Of a stretch of 64,000 nt of DNA, positions 39,701 through 48,062 are shown piece by piece. The stretch covers positions 1 through 64,000 of the forward strand of contig JAUCBJ010007752.1 in NCBI GenBank assembly GCA_032718475.1, read 5' to 3'. Both the position numbers and the translations under genes were made by a program. Below the pieces are notes generated by a model that saw only the letters and a list, made by a program, of their open reading frames with translations, ran no database searches and was not told where the DNA came from. Positions within the stretch are counted from its first letter, which is position 1. Each line of letters opens with the position of its first letter. The stretch is from Nemertoderma westbladi (Eukaryota > Xenacoelomorpha > Nemertodermatida > Nemertodermatidae).

Positions 39701-42700
39701 CTTAAAATTAGAAGATGTGTACCTTTTAATATCCAGGGAGGCAGTAGTAGAAACTAGATCTAACTACACCGACCAGCACATCGTGGCAGAAGGAATCACA
39801 TTGCCATCCTCCAACCGACAAAAACCCCAGACAACATCCACCAAGACGGCCACTTACGCCACACCGACGGAATCACGACAATTCTCGGACGGTAGTAGGG
39901 TATCTGCGCCCATTGGGACAAAACAGACGAGACAGCAACTTGGTACCGACTTCAGTGGCTGCCAATACTGCGAGCATCTAGGCAAGCGGTATATCGGTCA
40001 CAAGTTGAGGGGTTGTCGACAGTTTCGCGAGTTGAACTCGGAAGAACGGCGGCTGCAAATACGGCCATTGGACTCTTGTTGGCGGTGTACGCGACACGGA
40101 CACGTCCGTAAGGATTGCCCAAATACTGACACTTGTCCATCCTGTGGACGCAACCACGACGGTCTGCTCCACACAGACAGCCACACGCCGACGAAACGCT
40201 TCGCCAGGGAACACCCGGAAGCAGCAGCGAGATGTGATGCGGCCTACCGAAAACGAGAATCGAAAACGACTCCAACCTTCGTGACCCATATTGAGGATTG
40301 CTTCTCAGAACAATCCGGATCGTCGGACGAAGAATCAGAAGACGACGACGAATATTCCAATGGAGACGAACAACCGTCGATCGCGCTTCTGACCACTGAC
40401 CAACTGAAGGGATTCAGTGTAATCCCGATTAAGATCACTGGCACAAAGGGGAGTAAGAGGATCTACGCGATTCTAGATTCAGCCTCATCTCACAGTTACG
40501 TGGATGAAAAGATAGCTGACGTCGTGACGGATCTCAGACAAGGTAAGCACGTCAGTTATACAGTAAGTAGTATGCACGGACAGCGTGCAATACCAGTGAC
40601 ACGAGTTAAGTTGGACTTAGACTCTCTTCTTCCGAAATCGCAACACAGCGAGAGGGAGAGGTCTTTGTTGCCCTTTAAAGATCTAACCTTTGCGGCCACG
40701 AAGGACTTTAGTAACCTACTAGGTCCAGTGCCGGAACAATCTCTAGAGGACCGTAAGTATTTCAGACACCTTGGTGTACCCGAATGTCCTGTCAATTATA
40801 GATCGGTAGCAATGCTGATCGGGACAGACCAATTCAACCTACATCAGGTGTGGGAAACCAGACCATCGGCAGTCGTAGCGGGAAACGCATACGCCTGCAG
40901 AACGCCGATAGGGTGGTATACTCGAGCGCCTGTGCGCACACTAGACGTAAGTGACGAGGAAGACGATGTACAGAGTACATGTAGTTTATTAACTACAAAT
41001 TCAATTCATTCCTTTTCACACGACGTGAACCATACTACACTACAGTCGACAAAACATGACAGACGTGTAACTAGTATGATAAGTCACAAAGAGCAGCTAA
41101 TCCACAAGGTGAGTTTAGAACTTGGGGAGAAGACGAGTCAGCTAGAGATTCCATCGACGACAGATGATAGGCTTGCAAGTCTACCTACCCCAATAACCTC
41201 AACAGTGCCCGTCGATATCGATGATGACGCGTTGAAAATTCATCAGTTGGAACAAGCCGCTTTGGACAAGGAATTAACGGAGAAGACTATCAGGTGGTTA
41301 GAACAAGATACAGCTGAACCTGGTAGCTACGAACCTTGTATGTCGGAACAGGAGAAACAATCTCTGAAGATCATGGAAGATACTATCCACCAGACGAAAG
41401 ACGGACATTATGAGGTAGGGATGTTATGGCGTAGCCAAAGCCCTAAACTCATAAACAACTATCCACTAGCCTTGAGACGTCTACACTCAATACGGCAACG
41501 TCTATTAAAGGACGAGAAAGCCCATCTGCAGTACAACACCCAGATGGAGACGTATTTGACTAAAGGATACGCTATCCGAATGACGAACCCGGAGATAGTG
41601 ACTGACCAAACATATTACTTGCCACATCACTATGTGAGACACCCCGACAAACCAGACAAAGTACGCGTAGTCAACGACTGTGCGGCTCTGTTTGAGGGAA
41701 TGTCCCTCAATAGTGAGTTGATGGATGGACCAAACATGAATAATTATCTAATGGGGGTGATTATGCGCTTCCGTCAGCGTCAGGTAGCTTTTACTTGCGA
41801 CGTTGAAGCGATGTTTCACCAAGTGAAAGCGTTAGAGCGAGACAGAGACAGTTTGCGGTTCCTCTGGTATCCGGAAGGGGACTTAAGTCTACCACCAGCG
41901 ACTTACCAAATGCAAGTTCGCGTTTTCGGTGCCAGAGACAGCCCAAATTGCACGATGTACGCCCTAAAACAAGCCGCTAGAGATCAGAAACATCTATATG
42001 ACCCAGAGATAATTAAAATCGTAGAACGTGACTTTTACGTAGACGACGGATTACAAAGTTGCGACACAGTAGAACGTGCTACAACAGTAGCACATCAATT
42101 ACGGGACTGCTTGGCGGGCGGAGGTTTTAACCTCACCAAATTCGCCTCAAACAGTGCCGAATTAGTAGACTCATTCGGGACAACTGAGCGTGGAGGTGGT
42201 GACATAGACCTAGAGTTTGAACCACTACCGACGACTAAGGTGTTGGGGCTCTTTTGGGACCCAAACACAGACAACTTTCGAGTGAAAGTGAGACTGGACA
42301 GTCAAGAGAACACACTGACAAAGAGATCATGCTTGTCAAAGTTGAGCCGATTGTTCGATCCGTTAGGATTCATCAGTCCAGTGATACTGCAAGCCCGCAT
42401 TTATATGCGCAGTATATGGAAGGATGGACTGACATGGGACGAGCCGATCTCATCAGACCAAGTGGACTTATGGAAAACCTGGGAGACGGAATTATCTTCG
42501 CTAGAGGATTATTCCATACCCAGAGTTTACTTTCCATTACAAAGTACATTTCCTGACAACTTGGAACTACACTGTTTTTCTGACGCCAGTGACAACGGTT
42601 TTGGTGTGGCAGCGTACTTGCGCAGACAAGTAGACTCAGACGAGTTCGATGTTTCGCTCATTACTTCTAAGGCTAAGACCATGCCTACTAAGTATATGAC

Positions 42701-45404
42701 GACACCACGAGCTGAGCTACAAGCCGCAACCCTGTCAACCACCATCGTGAACCTCATACAGACAGAACTACAGTCGAGTTTACAGATATTTTATTGGACT
42801 GACGCGACGTTGGTTTTATTTTACATAAACAACGACACACTCGAATTCAAGACATTCGTTGCTAACCGTCGCGCGGAAATTCTAGACCGTTCAATAAAAG
42901 AGGATTGGCGACATTGTCCCGGACCACAAAACCCAGCTGATATTGCGTCGCGAGGAATGATGCCTGAGGAATTCTGTAAACCGCAGAACAAAGAATTTTG
43001 GCAACACGGACCCCAATTCTTGCAGAAATCGACACAAGATTGGCCACCATTATACGACAACAAGTCTAACACTATCCCTAAGGACGCCGAAATCAAGAAA
43101 CCAAAAAAGGGGAAGACAAAGAAAAGGACGACGGCGGCAAAACTCAAGAAAAAACCGAAGGCGAAATGGAAAGATATAACTTCAAAGGTCAAGAGAGGAA
43201 GACTTGCGAGCCTTTCTACACCAGACATATCGCCAGACGGTCAACCAGACACGTTACCAGACGGTCAACAAGACACGTTACTAGACGGTCAATCAGACAT
43301 TCTACCAGACATTAGTAACGCATTGACAAACAGTAAAGCCGCAGTTTCTCTATTGGAGCGGCCTTCTATCGACAAACAACCAGATACGTTACCAGACGTA
43401 TCGCCAGACACATTACTAGACAGTCGACTAGACACTAGTAACATACTGACAAATAGTGAAGCCGCAGTTTCCCTATTGGAGCGGCCTTGTATTGACAAAC
43501 TACCAATTTTGACACACTTGAGCAACCATAAGCACGGTGAAACCTCATGTATTACAGATGTGGGTAGTACCTACGCTAATGTAAATACAGGTGTTACTTT
43601 GCGCTCAAGAGACATACCGAACTTGCAACCTATGGTGAGACCTGGGATTAATGTCGGCAGAAAAATAAGTTTACCGAAACCTGCTGACCCCATAGAGTTC
43701 AAACCACCATTAACGATCGACTTACAAAGTACTGACGATCAAGGTAAGAAGACGAAGAAGGACAAATTACTTGTAGACCCGGACGGATCAACAGTCAACA
43801 AGGGAATACTTACCGGCGGACCCGTGGGCCCTTCTAGTAATTCAAAACCTTCCAAGTTCTCCATTGACTTACCTGATGACGTCACAAATACTTACGTCGA
43901 CCGTATTGTAAACTTAACAGATTCTTGGACAAACGCTTGCCGAAAATTAGCGTGGATTGTACGTTTTGTACAATACGTTAAAGGCAAACGTGACTTTACA
44001 CGTCGACTTACATTGGCTGAGATTGACAGGTGTGAGATTAAATTAATTCGCCATTACCAACTGCGATATTTCGCGCGCGAATTCACATCTATAAGTCAAG
44101 GTCAATCAATCAAGTCGTCACCAATACTGAGTTGGAGTCCGATTATTTATAATGGCTTAATTTGTCATAAATCTCGGCTTCAAAACATTGACTTTAACAC
44201 AAACTTTAGGTACCCAATAATAATACCGCAACACCACGAACTACAACGTGCAATGATACTGGACGCACATCTACATCTGAAACACGCTGGAAGACACCAC
44301 TGTCTTTCCTACTTACGTACTAGATTTGTATTAATTAGACCCAGTAAAGCGTTAAGTTCAGTGACACGTACGTGTATTATTTGTAAAAAGGTACATTCTA
44401 GAATAGGTACCCAAGAAATGAGTGAACTACCACAAGCACAACTTCAAGCATTCAGACCACCTTTTACCGAGACTGGAATTGATTGCTTTGGTCCCATACA
44501 TACGAAACGTGGACGTATACTAGTAAAACGCTGGGGACTGATTTTCACATGTATGTCCAGTAGGGCAGTTCATATTGAACGTGTGATGGATCTTTCCACC
44601 AACACGTTTATACTAGCACTGCGGCGATTTATCGCTAGACGCGGACTAGTGAAATGCTTGTACTCAGACCAAGGGACAAACTTTGTTGGTGCTCGAAATG
44701 AGATTGCTAGAGCCTTTAAGAAATTAGATCATGATCAAATCTCGAACGAACTGCAACCTCACAAGATTGTTTGGAAGTTCAATCCTCCAGATAGTCCATG
44801 GAGAGGCGGAGTCTGGGAGAGATTGATTAGATCTATAAAGACGGCAATGGCAAAGGTCATTCCAGTAAACCACATACTGACAGACGACCAACTGACAACA
44901 TTGTTTGTTGAAATCGAGGCAATACTAAATACTAGACCAATAGTATTAGTACCCGATGACAAACAATCTCAGTTCGCTTTGACACCGGCACACCTGCTTA
45001 TGCAGGCACCGACTACTTTGACGCCGATTTCTATTCCAATAGAAAGCGACAGCTACGGTAGAAAAGCGTGGAAAATCACGCAACTACTGGCTAACAAATT
45101 CTGGGAAATATGGCAAAACCATTATTTGCCCTCTATTTCTGCCAGAACAAACTGGTACAATAACACCCGCGCATTAAAGCCGGGAGATCACGTGCTGTTA
45201 GCGGAAGTGAATCTAAAAAGACGCTTCTGGATAACAGGTGTAATTTTAGCCACACATCCATCTATGGATGGAGTGACAAGAACTGTGACAGTACGGACAA
45301 TTGACGGTCGTACAGTAGACAGACCGACTCAACGTCTCGTACTCCTTGAAGAGACTCGTAACGAGTCTGGAGACTACAAATCTCCACCTAATACTAGTAA
45401 ATAA
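36783..45404 (+). CDS. Gag-Pol polyprotein of BEL/Pao-type element (2873 aa)
   Basis: One uninterrupted frame from the ATG at 36783. Order: gag head with coiled coil (about 270-460, with AAAELERQTAAAELAQR-type repeats); Pro/Ser linker with an 84-bp duplication (28 residues, about 599-655); DUF1759 gag region (about 816-910); zinc knuckles including CX2CX4HX4C at 1099-1112; retropepsin (DUF1758-like) with LDSAS, active Asp1232, Ala where Gly is usual; RT with motif A Asp1673 and YVDD at 1752-1755; RNase H beginning FSDAS (Asp1934); a repeat-rich basic spacer (about 2080-2245); integrase with zinc-binding H/C residues, then Asp2567, Asp2629 and Glu2679; DUF5641-like C-terminus. It makes the particle, matures it, copies the RNA and inserts the DNA. 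No frameshift separates gag from pol. Confidence 0.95.
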   Translation: MSDKQDYTKNTPTDYDSCDADKSAAEEQQGKTREPTEPTPCASPVHPTGVPDAVVRGDGRTEDFLTVPQPRYRETELVSSAGSTESVVRSVGGYMAHITRSIGEGQRILDELTAPMSRFEFYTLQVRVQSRVHKSVDNLIGLQDLARQRQDMDTQLRILEKLMIAREKLIQFKSTIRQIQQEQADQLLGESVSDELLQPEEEQELYRLDGQLKHLTDHLRMCGEDVGDWETVPEATRETSLAQIELAPGTLNQSLVSIRSEICEGSMVTSEVARQQQEFCRQRREMEEQAQLLVMQAAVEEEKLRVANVERISHLQEQAELEAAEVERLEVDIAQQTAAADLAQRNAAAELERQTAAAELAQRNAAAELERERLVSEARAEMKTRQIKAQSAIRQAEFEAQRQQTEQREKTAKLHFELEKKARELANAEEDLDQKARDRSMRSRDGHDLDQLEVRHRQIQERKKEGSVGAPGRERQLVKDVCQRFPQVTHMFAPVTTKEPVSIAGSSNISPIHGATEHRFVIPDKFTPPRATSSPILKVKVSNPPITDRSSLLTGPALLTTKQVSPPLTPKPVTHYAYPMTFRPTRPVVSNAVIRPPIQFTSQSTTSRKTCEPTEQRRPVDTRPLNQFTSQSTTSRKTCEPTEQRRSVDDVPRRNVRIRTTQRTRARRPPYPDDSSTSSESDYPKREVFRTGAADEYKRERSDNSFADNPPQNTPTQKALQPTDAISTQQFADILRPVVNKLAQIEERLEEGYTDSSRNSEFEHNRHPKEPQRPVPSNPTSNQGKAPRRDINKVTNQGRETLNVAEEIAKFAARQGLPVQQPPKFSGSSKHWHTFVDYIESQIAVCAFTSREKFNYLLQTLSGEPKRLAETFVGVPDAFELAYDRLTSIYGGTVSMARSVIEELCKGGAITKPVDLLKLADEIKNAITTLRSIGQLDYGNTPTVLLKIIGRLHHRLRREWRKVEYQREERGGFLKLEDVYLLISREAVVETRSNYTDQHIVAEGITLPSSNRQKPQTTSTKTATYATPTESRQFSDGSRVSAPIGTKQTRQQLGTDFSGCQYCEHLGKRYIGHKLRGCRQFRELNSEERRLQIRPLDSCWRCTRHGHVRKDCPNTDTCPSCGRNHDGLLHTDSHTPTKRFAREHPEAAARCDAAYRKRESKTTPTFVTHIEDCFSEQSGSSDEESEDDDEYSNGDEQPSIALLTTDQLKGFSVIPIKITGTKGSKRIYAILDSASSHSYVDEKIADVVTDLRQGKHVSYTVSSMHGQRAIPVTRVKLDLDSLLPKSQHSERERSLLPFKDLTFAATKDFSNLLGPVPEQSLEDRKYFRHLGVPECPVNYRSVAMLIGTDQFNLHQVWETRPSAVVAGNAYACRTPIGWYTRAPVRTLDVSDEEDDVQSTCSLLTTNSIHSFSHDVNHTTLQSTKHDRRVTSMISHKEQLIHKVSLELGEKTSQLEIPSTTDDRLASLPTPITSTVPVDIDDDALKIHQLEQAALDKELTEKTIRWLEQDTAEPGSYEPCMSEQEKQSLKIMEDTIHQTKDGHYEVGMLWRSQSPKLINNYPLALRRLHSIRQRLLKDEKAHLQYNTQMETYLTKGYAIRMTNPEIVTDQTYYLPHHYVRHPDKPDKVRVVNDCAALFEGMSLNSELMDGPNMNNYLMGVIMRFRQRQVAFTCDVEAMFHQVKALERDRDSLRFLWYPEGDLSLPPATYQMQVRVFGARDSPNCTMYALKQAARDQKHLYDPEIIKIVERDFYVDDGLQSCDTVERATTVAHQLRDCLAGGGFNLTKFASNSAELVDSFGTTERGGGDIDLEFEPLPTTKVLGLFWDPNTDNFRVKVRLDSQENTLTKRSCLSKLSRLFDPLGFISPVILQARIYMRSIWKDGLTWDEPISSDQVDLWKTWETELSSLEDYSIPRVYFPLQSTFPDNLELHCFSDASDNGFGVAAYLRRQVDSDEFDVSLITSKAKTMPTKYMTTPRAELQAATLSTTIVNLIQTELQSSLQIFYWTDATLVLFYINNDTLEFKTFVANRRAEILDRSIKEDWRHCPGPQNPADIASRGMMPEEFCKPQNKEFWQHGPQFLQKSTQDWPPLYDNKSNTIPKDAEIKKPKKGKTKKRTTAAKLKKKPKAKWKDITSKVKRGRLASLSTPDISPDGQPDTLPDGQQDTLLDGQSDILPDISNALTNSKAAVSLLERPSIDKQPDTLPDVSPDTLLDSRLDTSNILTNSEAAVSLLERPCIDKLPILTHLSNHKHGETSCITDVGSTYANVNTGVTLRSRDIPNLQPMVRPGINVGRKISLPKPADPIEFKPPLTIDLQSTDDQGKKTKKDKLLVDPDGSTVNKGILTGGPVGPSSNSKPSKFSIDLPDDVTNTYVDRIVNLTDSWTNACRKLAWIVRFVQYVKGKRDFTRRLTLAEIDRCEIKLIRHYQLRYFAREFTSISQGQSIKSSPILSWSPIIYNGLICHKSRLQNIDFNTNFRYPIIIPQHHELQRAMILDAHLHLKHAGRHHCLSYLRTRFVLIRPSKALSSVTRTCIICKKVHSRIGTQEMSELPQAQLQAFRPPFTETGIDCFGPIHTKRGRILVKRWGLIFTCMSSRAVHIERVMDLSTNTFILALRRFIARRGLVKCLYSDQGTNFVGARNEIARAFKKLDHDQISNELQPHKIVWKFNPPDSPWRGGVWERLIRSIKTAMAKVIPVNHILTDDQLTTLFVEIEAILNTRPIVLVPDDKQSQFALTPAHLLMQAPTTLTPISIPIESDSYGRKAWKITQLLANKFWEIWQNHYLPSISARTNWYNNTRALKPGDHVLLAEVNLKRRFWITGVILATHPSMDGVTRTVTVRTIDGRTVDRPTQRLVLLEETRNESGDYKSPPNTSK
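36871..36890 (+). repeat. 20-nt recurrent motif, copy 1 (in gag)
   Basis: GGAAGACTCGCGAGCCTACC, read as KTREPT. It contains the 8-bp palindrome CTCGCGAG. Confidence 0.9.
38577..38744 (+). repeat. 84-bp coding duplication in gag carrying motif copies 2 and 3
   Basis: Two direct 84-bp units. Motif copies lie at 38605-38624 and 38689-38708, both GGAAGACTTGTGAGCCTACC, read as KTCEPT. Confidence 0.92.
43197..43216 (+). repeat. 20-nt recurrent motif, copy 4 (in pol spacer, different frame)
   Basis: GGAAGACTTGCGAGCCTTTC starts at codon position 1 and is read as GRLASL, while copies 1-3 start at codon position 2. The same DNA string is therefore kept in two frames. Confidence 0.9.
43215..43510 (+). 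repeat. Coding repeats in RNase H-integrase spacer
   Basis: Short PDGQPDT-like units (about 30 bp) and a longer duplication containing TNSKAAVSLLERP and TNSEAAVSLLERP (about 120 bp apart). Fast-evolving linker between RNase H and integrase. Confidence 0.85.
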
Positions 45405-46061
45405 TTAGGAGTTTACAAATAGATTTCCACGTACCTGTACACTGTAGTAAGGACAGCGGTAGAATTCCATTGTCTTTATATGTGAACATTGAGGGTAGTA
45501 CCCTTATGTGTCACATAGGAGCGGGATTTGTAGGTATAAGAAATGGAATTCTACTTGGAACTCACAATATTGAGACATTTTCGAAATTTTAGACAATCCA
45601 TTTGGATTTGAAAAATTTTTAAAATTTTCTCCAGTGAATAGATTTCAGGGTACAGTCGGGTGGAACTTAAAATTAGAGAAACAAGAGAGGAAGACTTGCG
45701 AGCCTTTCTTAAAATTTTAATTAAATTTTACACGGTCTTGTTTCAATAAGTTACGTCAAAATAGACTCCCCTATATTTATTACTAATTCTTGACTGCTTA
45801 TTTTCTGATAATAGTTTGGGATCAAAAAGTGAGTATTTTAGACTCACGGCCAGTTTAGCCCAAATTCGTTTTTATTTCGGCAAAAATTTTAGATAAGAAG
45901 CAGCGTGTCATTAAAGAAACCCTAGATCTTAGGCTATGGGTAGGAGGTTAGAGCGTTGTCGAGCCCAAAGGGCAGACGAAACTCTCACGTCTCCTCACAA
46001 CTAACTACAAACTCTGTTGTATTCCCTCTAGTAGTAATGATTATGTAACTACACCCTAATT
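45405..46061 (+). other. Intercistronic region 1 with inverted repeat and motif copy 5
   Basis: A 13-bp perfect inverted repeat GTAGAATTCCATT (45459-45471) / AATGGAATTCTAC (45542-45554) encloses two smaller palindromes (GGGTAGTACCC and TATGTGTCACATA). The recurrent motif GGAAGACTTGCGAGCCTTTC is at 45689-45708. No ORF is present. It could be a structured RNA element or promoter for the downstream frames. Confidence 0.7.
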
Positions 46062-46829
46062 ATGGAGAAAGGGATACAAGGAGAGCCGAGATGGGGATAT
46101 GATATCCAAGAGGAGGCAGCAGCGCCATTCGAAAGATTTGGAGCCAAGGATTACACTATATTTGGTATAAAAGAATTATCGGAAAGTACAGCGAAACTCG
46201 CGAGAACTAAATATGACTCGAATGTATTAAAGAGAAGGCAAAACGCATTAAACGAAAGAATCGAAAGTTTGCGCCAAACCTTCAACGAACTTTACCCGTA
46301 CGATGCTTTGTGTGATACGGGAGACATTAGCGAAGACCCCGATACTGAAATTAGTCGTTTGTATCATACCATGCAATACCTAAAGGCGCACGAACCTATG
46401 CCCGCGGTAAGAGATGAATTCGATGGAATGCATCTTTACAGACGAACTCGAGGGGACGATAGAGAAACCAAAGAAGCATTTTCAGTTTATAAACTTTATT
46501 ATCAATGCGGTTCTTGTATGCGCGAACAACGAAATGCGATTCCAATGCGTTTGAATAAGGAAAATCCCGAACCGATATTGGCGAGGTGTTCGAATCATCA
46601 ACAACTACGCTACCAGGAAGGAGGGTATCCTTTATCGAATCCATATCATTCATTTGCTATGACCGGACCAAAGGCGGGAGAAACTGTCATTTACCCACCT
46701 AAGGTTGTTGAACCCGATGTATTTGAACTTACGCTGGATGAGGCAAATCAGTCAACCCGCGAAAAGAAAGAAGCTCTTAGCCTATACAGAGCCTACAAGG
46801 CTTTCGAGAAAGGTGAGATGGAAGAATAG
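46062..46829 (+). CDS. Extra ORF A of the BEL element, 255 aa, unknown function
   Basis: Open frame from the ATG at 46062, after the integrase. I do not recognise the protein. It is charged and helical near residues 40-75. It has a possible zinc site C149-x2-C152 and C176-x2-H179, and an acidic, helical end. No signal peptide or membrane segment is visible, so it does not look like an envelope protein. It is followed at once by the recurrent motif (46833-46852) and then ORF B. Intactness in an otherwise intact element suggests selection. Confidence is for a real coding frame, not for function. Confidence 0.7.
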   Translation: MEKGIQGEPRWGYDIQEEAAAPFERFGAKDYTIFGIKELSESTAKLARTKYDSNVLKRRQNALNERIESLRQTFNELYPYDALCDTGDISEDPDTEISRLYHTMQYLKAHEPMPAVRDEFDGMHLYRRTRGDDRETKEAFSVYKLYYQCGSCMREQRNAIPMRLNKENPEPILARCSNHQQLRYQEGGYPLSNPYHSFAMTGPKAGETVIYPPKVVEPDVFELTLDEANQSTREKKEALSLYRAYKAFEKGEMEE

Positions 46830-46832
46830 GGT

Positions 46833-46852
46833 GGAAGACTCGCGAGCCTACC
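46833..46852 (+). repeat. 20-nt recurrent motif, copy 6 (between ORF A and ORF B)
   Basis: GGAAGACTCGCGAGCCTACC, identical to copy 1 in gag, located three bases after the ORF A stop and 40 bases before the ORF B ATG. Confidence 0.92.
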
Positions 46853-46892
46853 TTGCCATTGGACGTCACACGATCAAACTCCAGCTAAGGAG

Positions 46893-48062
46893 ATGACACC
46901 GGAAGTTTTCGAGAGCATAAACTTTGCTCAAAACGTTATTCAGAGACTACAGATTGCATCCCCGGAGAGGACAAGAGAAATGCAACCGTATAGTACTTCA
47001 ACTACGAAACCATTGAGTACGACACTCAATTTCCCTATTAGTATACCAGTCCGACAGGATACGACATACGAAATACCCATCGTGGATCATCCAGAAATCA
47101 TTTCGAACTTGGAGTTTCTTCCTGCAGTTGTTTTCAGCGATATGAGTAAGATATATGATTTACGTAGACATATTACTCAAAAGGTCGTGTACAACGTTCC
47201 ACCTCATATCCAAGATTTTAAGGAACTGGATAGAGCTGGTGCCGATATAGCTCCGAGTAATCTGAAAGGATATCTAACCAAGACGATTCGTTTATGGATT
47301 GGAATCGGAACCTTCGAGTCGGATACAGATATTGCCGCAGATTGGCGAGGTAAGGTTATTCGCTTCGAAGATGATAAGGATATAGAGAAGATTTGGCAAC
47401 CTTCGGAAGAATTGTTGGACGAATGGAATAGAACGTTTAGATCGTTTCAGGAAAACGGTTACATGTTTTACGATAACGAGGGCGGCAGTCATCAGCAGAG
47501 TTTGACTTCTAAGACTATACGGATTAGAGCGGCGGACGGAGTCCTGCACGTTTTCAGTAGACAGAGGAGCGACAAACGAATGCCGATACCTCCAGCGAAT
47601 ACAAAGCGACACCATCTTATCACCGATATAGTAAAGAAGATGGACCAAGCTTGTAATATTGACGCTAGAATGCTACCGAAGATGGTAAGAAACATGATTT
47701 TAGATAAAACTGTTGTAAAGGTTGGATCAGGAGTAAGGGAGGATTTAATTAGCGACTTCGCCGGCATGACGGACAGCGATGACCGACTACCGACACCATA
47801 CGTCGACACTCGACCTCTTATTCTGTGGTCTATAGAACAGGGATATTTTCGTGAGTATAATACTCAGAAGACTGGAACTGGATACATTTCCTACCTGTTA
47901 TTCAATTGGGATTATAAGGAAAATAAGAGAAACAAGTATATTGAAACTTATGGAGAAGGTGATACTCCAGATATGAGTGAGTTTAATCACAGCTTAAATG
48001 GAGAGGATGCGTGTATTGGGCTATTACGTCACCTCCAAGAGCGGTCTTACAATATTATTTAG
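46893..48062 (+). CDS. Extra ORF B of the BEL element, 389 aa, unknown function
   Basis: Open frame from the ATG at 46893. It is not recognised. It is soluble and mixed in charge, without transmembrane segments, repeats or a clear catalytic motif. The last 76 bases overlap the open frame of ORF C (which opens after a TAA at 47984-47986). ORF C is in the -1 frame and has no ATG near the overlap, so ORF B and C may be joined by ribosomal frameshifting, or be one gene split by a one-base change. A canonical X-XXY-YYZ slippery heptamer is not seen in the overlap. A capsid-like role is possible because ORF C carries zinc knuckles, but this is inference. Confidence 0.7.
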   Translation: MTPEVFESINFAQNVIQRLQIASPERTREMQPYSTSTTKPLSTTLNFPISIPVRQDTTYEIPIVDHPEIISNLEFLPAVVFSDMSKIYDLRRHITQKVVYNVPPHIQDFKELDRAGADIAPSNLKGYLTKTIRLWIGIGTFESDTDIAADWRGKVIRFEDDKDIEKIWQPSEELLDEWNRTFRSFQENGYMFYDNEGGSHQQSLTSKTIRIRAADGVLHVFSRQRSDKRMPIPPANTKRHHLITDIVKKMDQACNIDARMLPKMVRNMILDKTVVKVGSGVREDLISDFAGMTDSDDRLPTPYVDTRPLILWSIEQGYFREYNTQKTGTGYISYLLFNWDYKENKRNKYIETYGEGDTPDMSEFNHSLNGEDACIGLLRHLQERSYNII

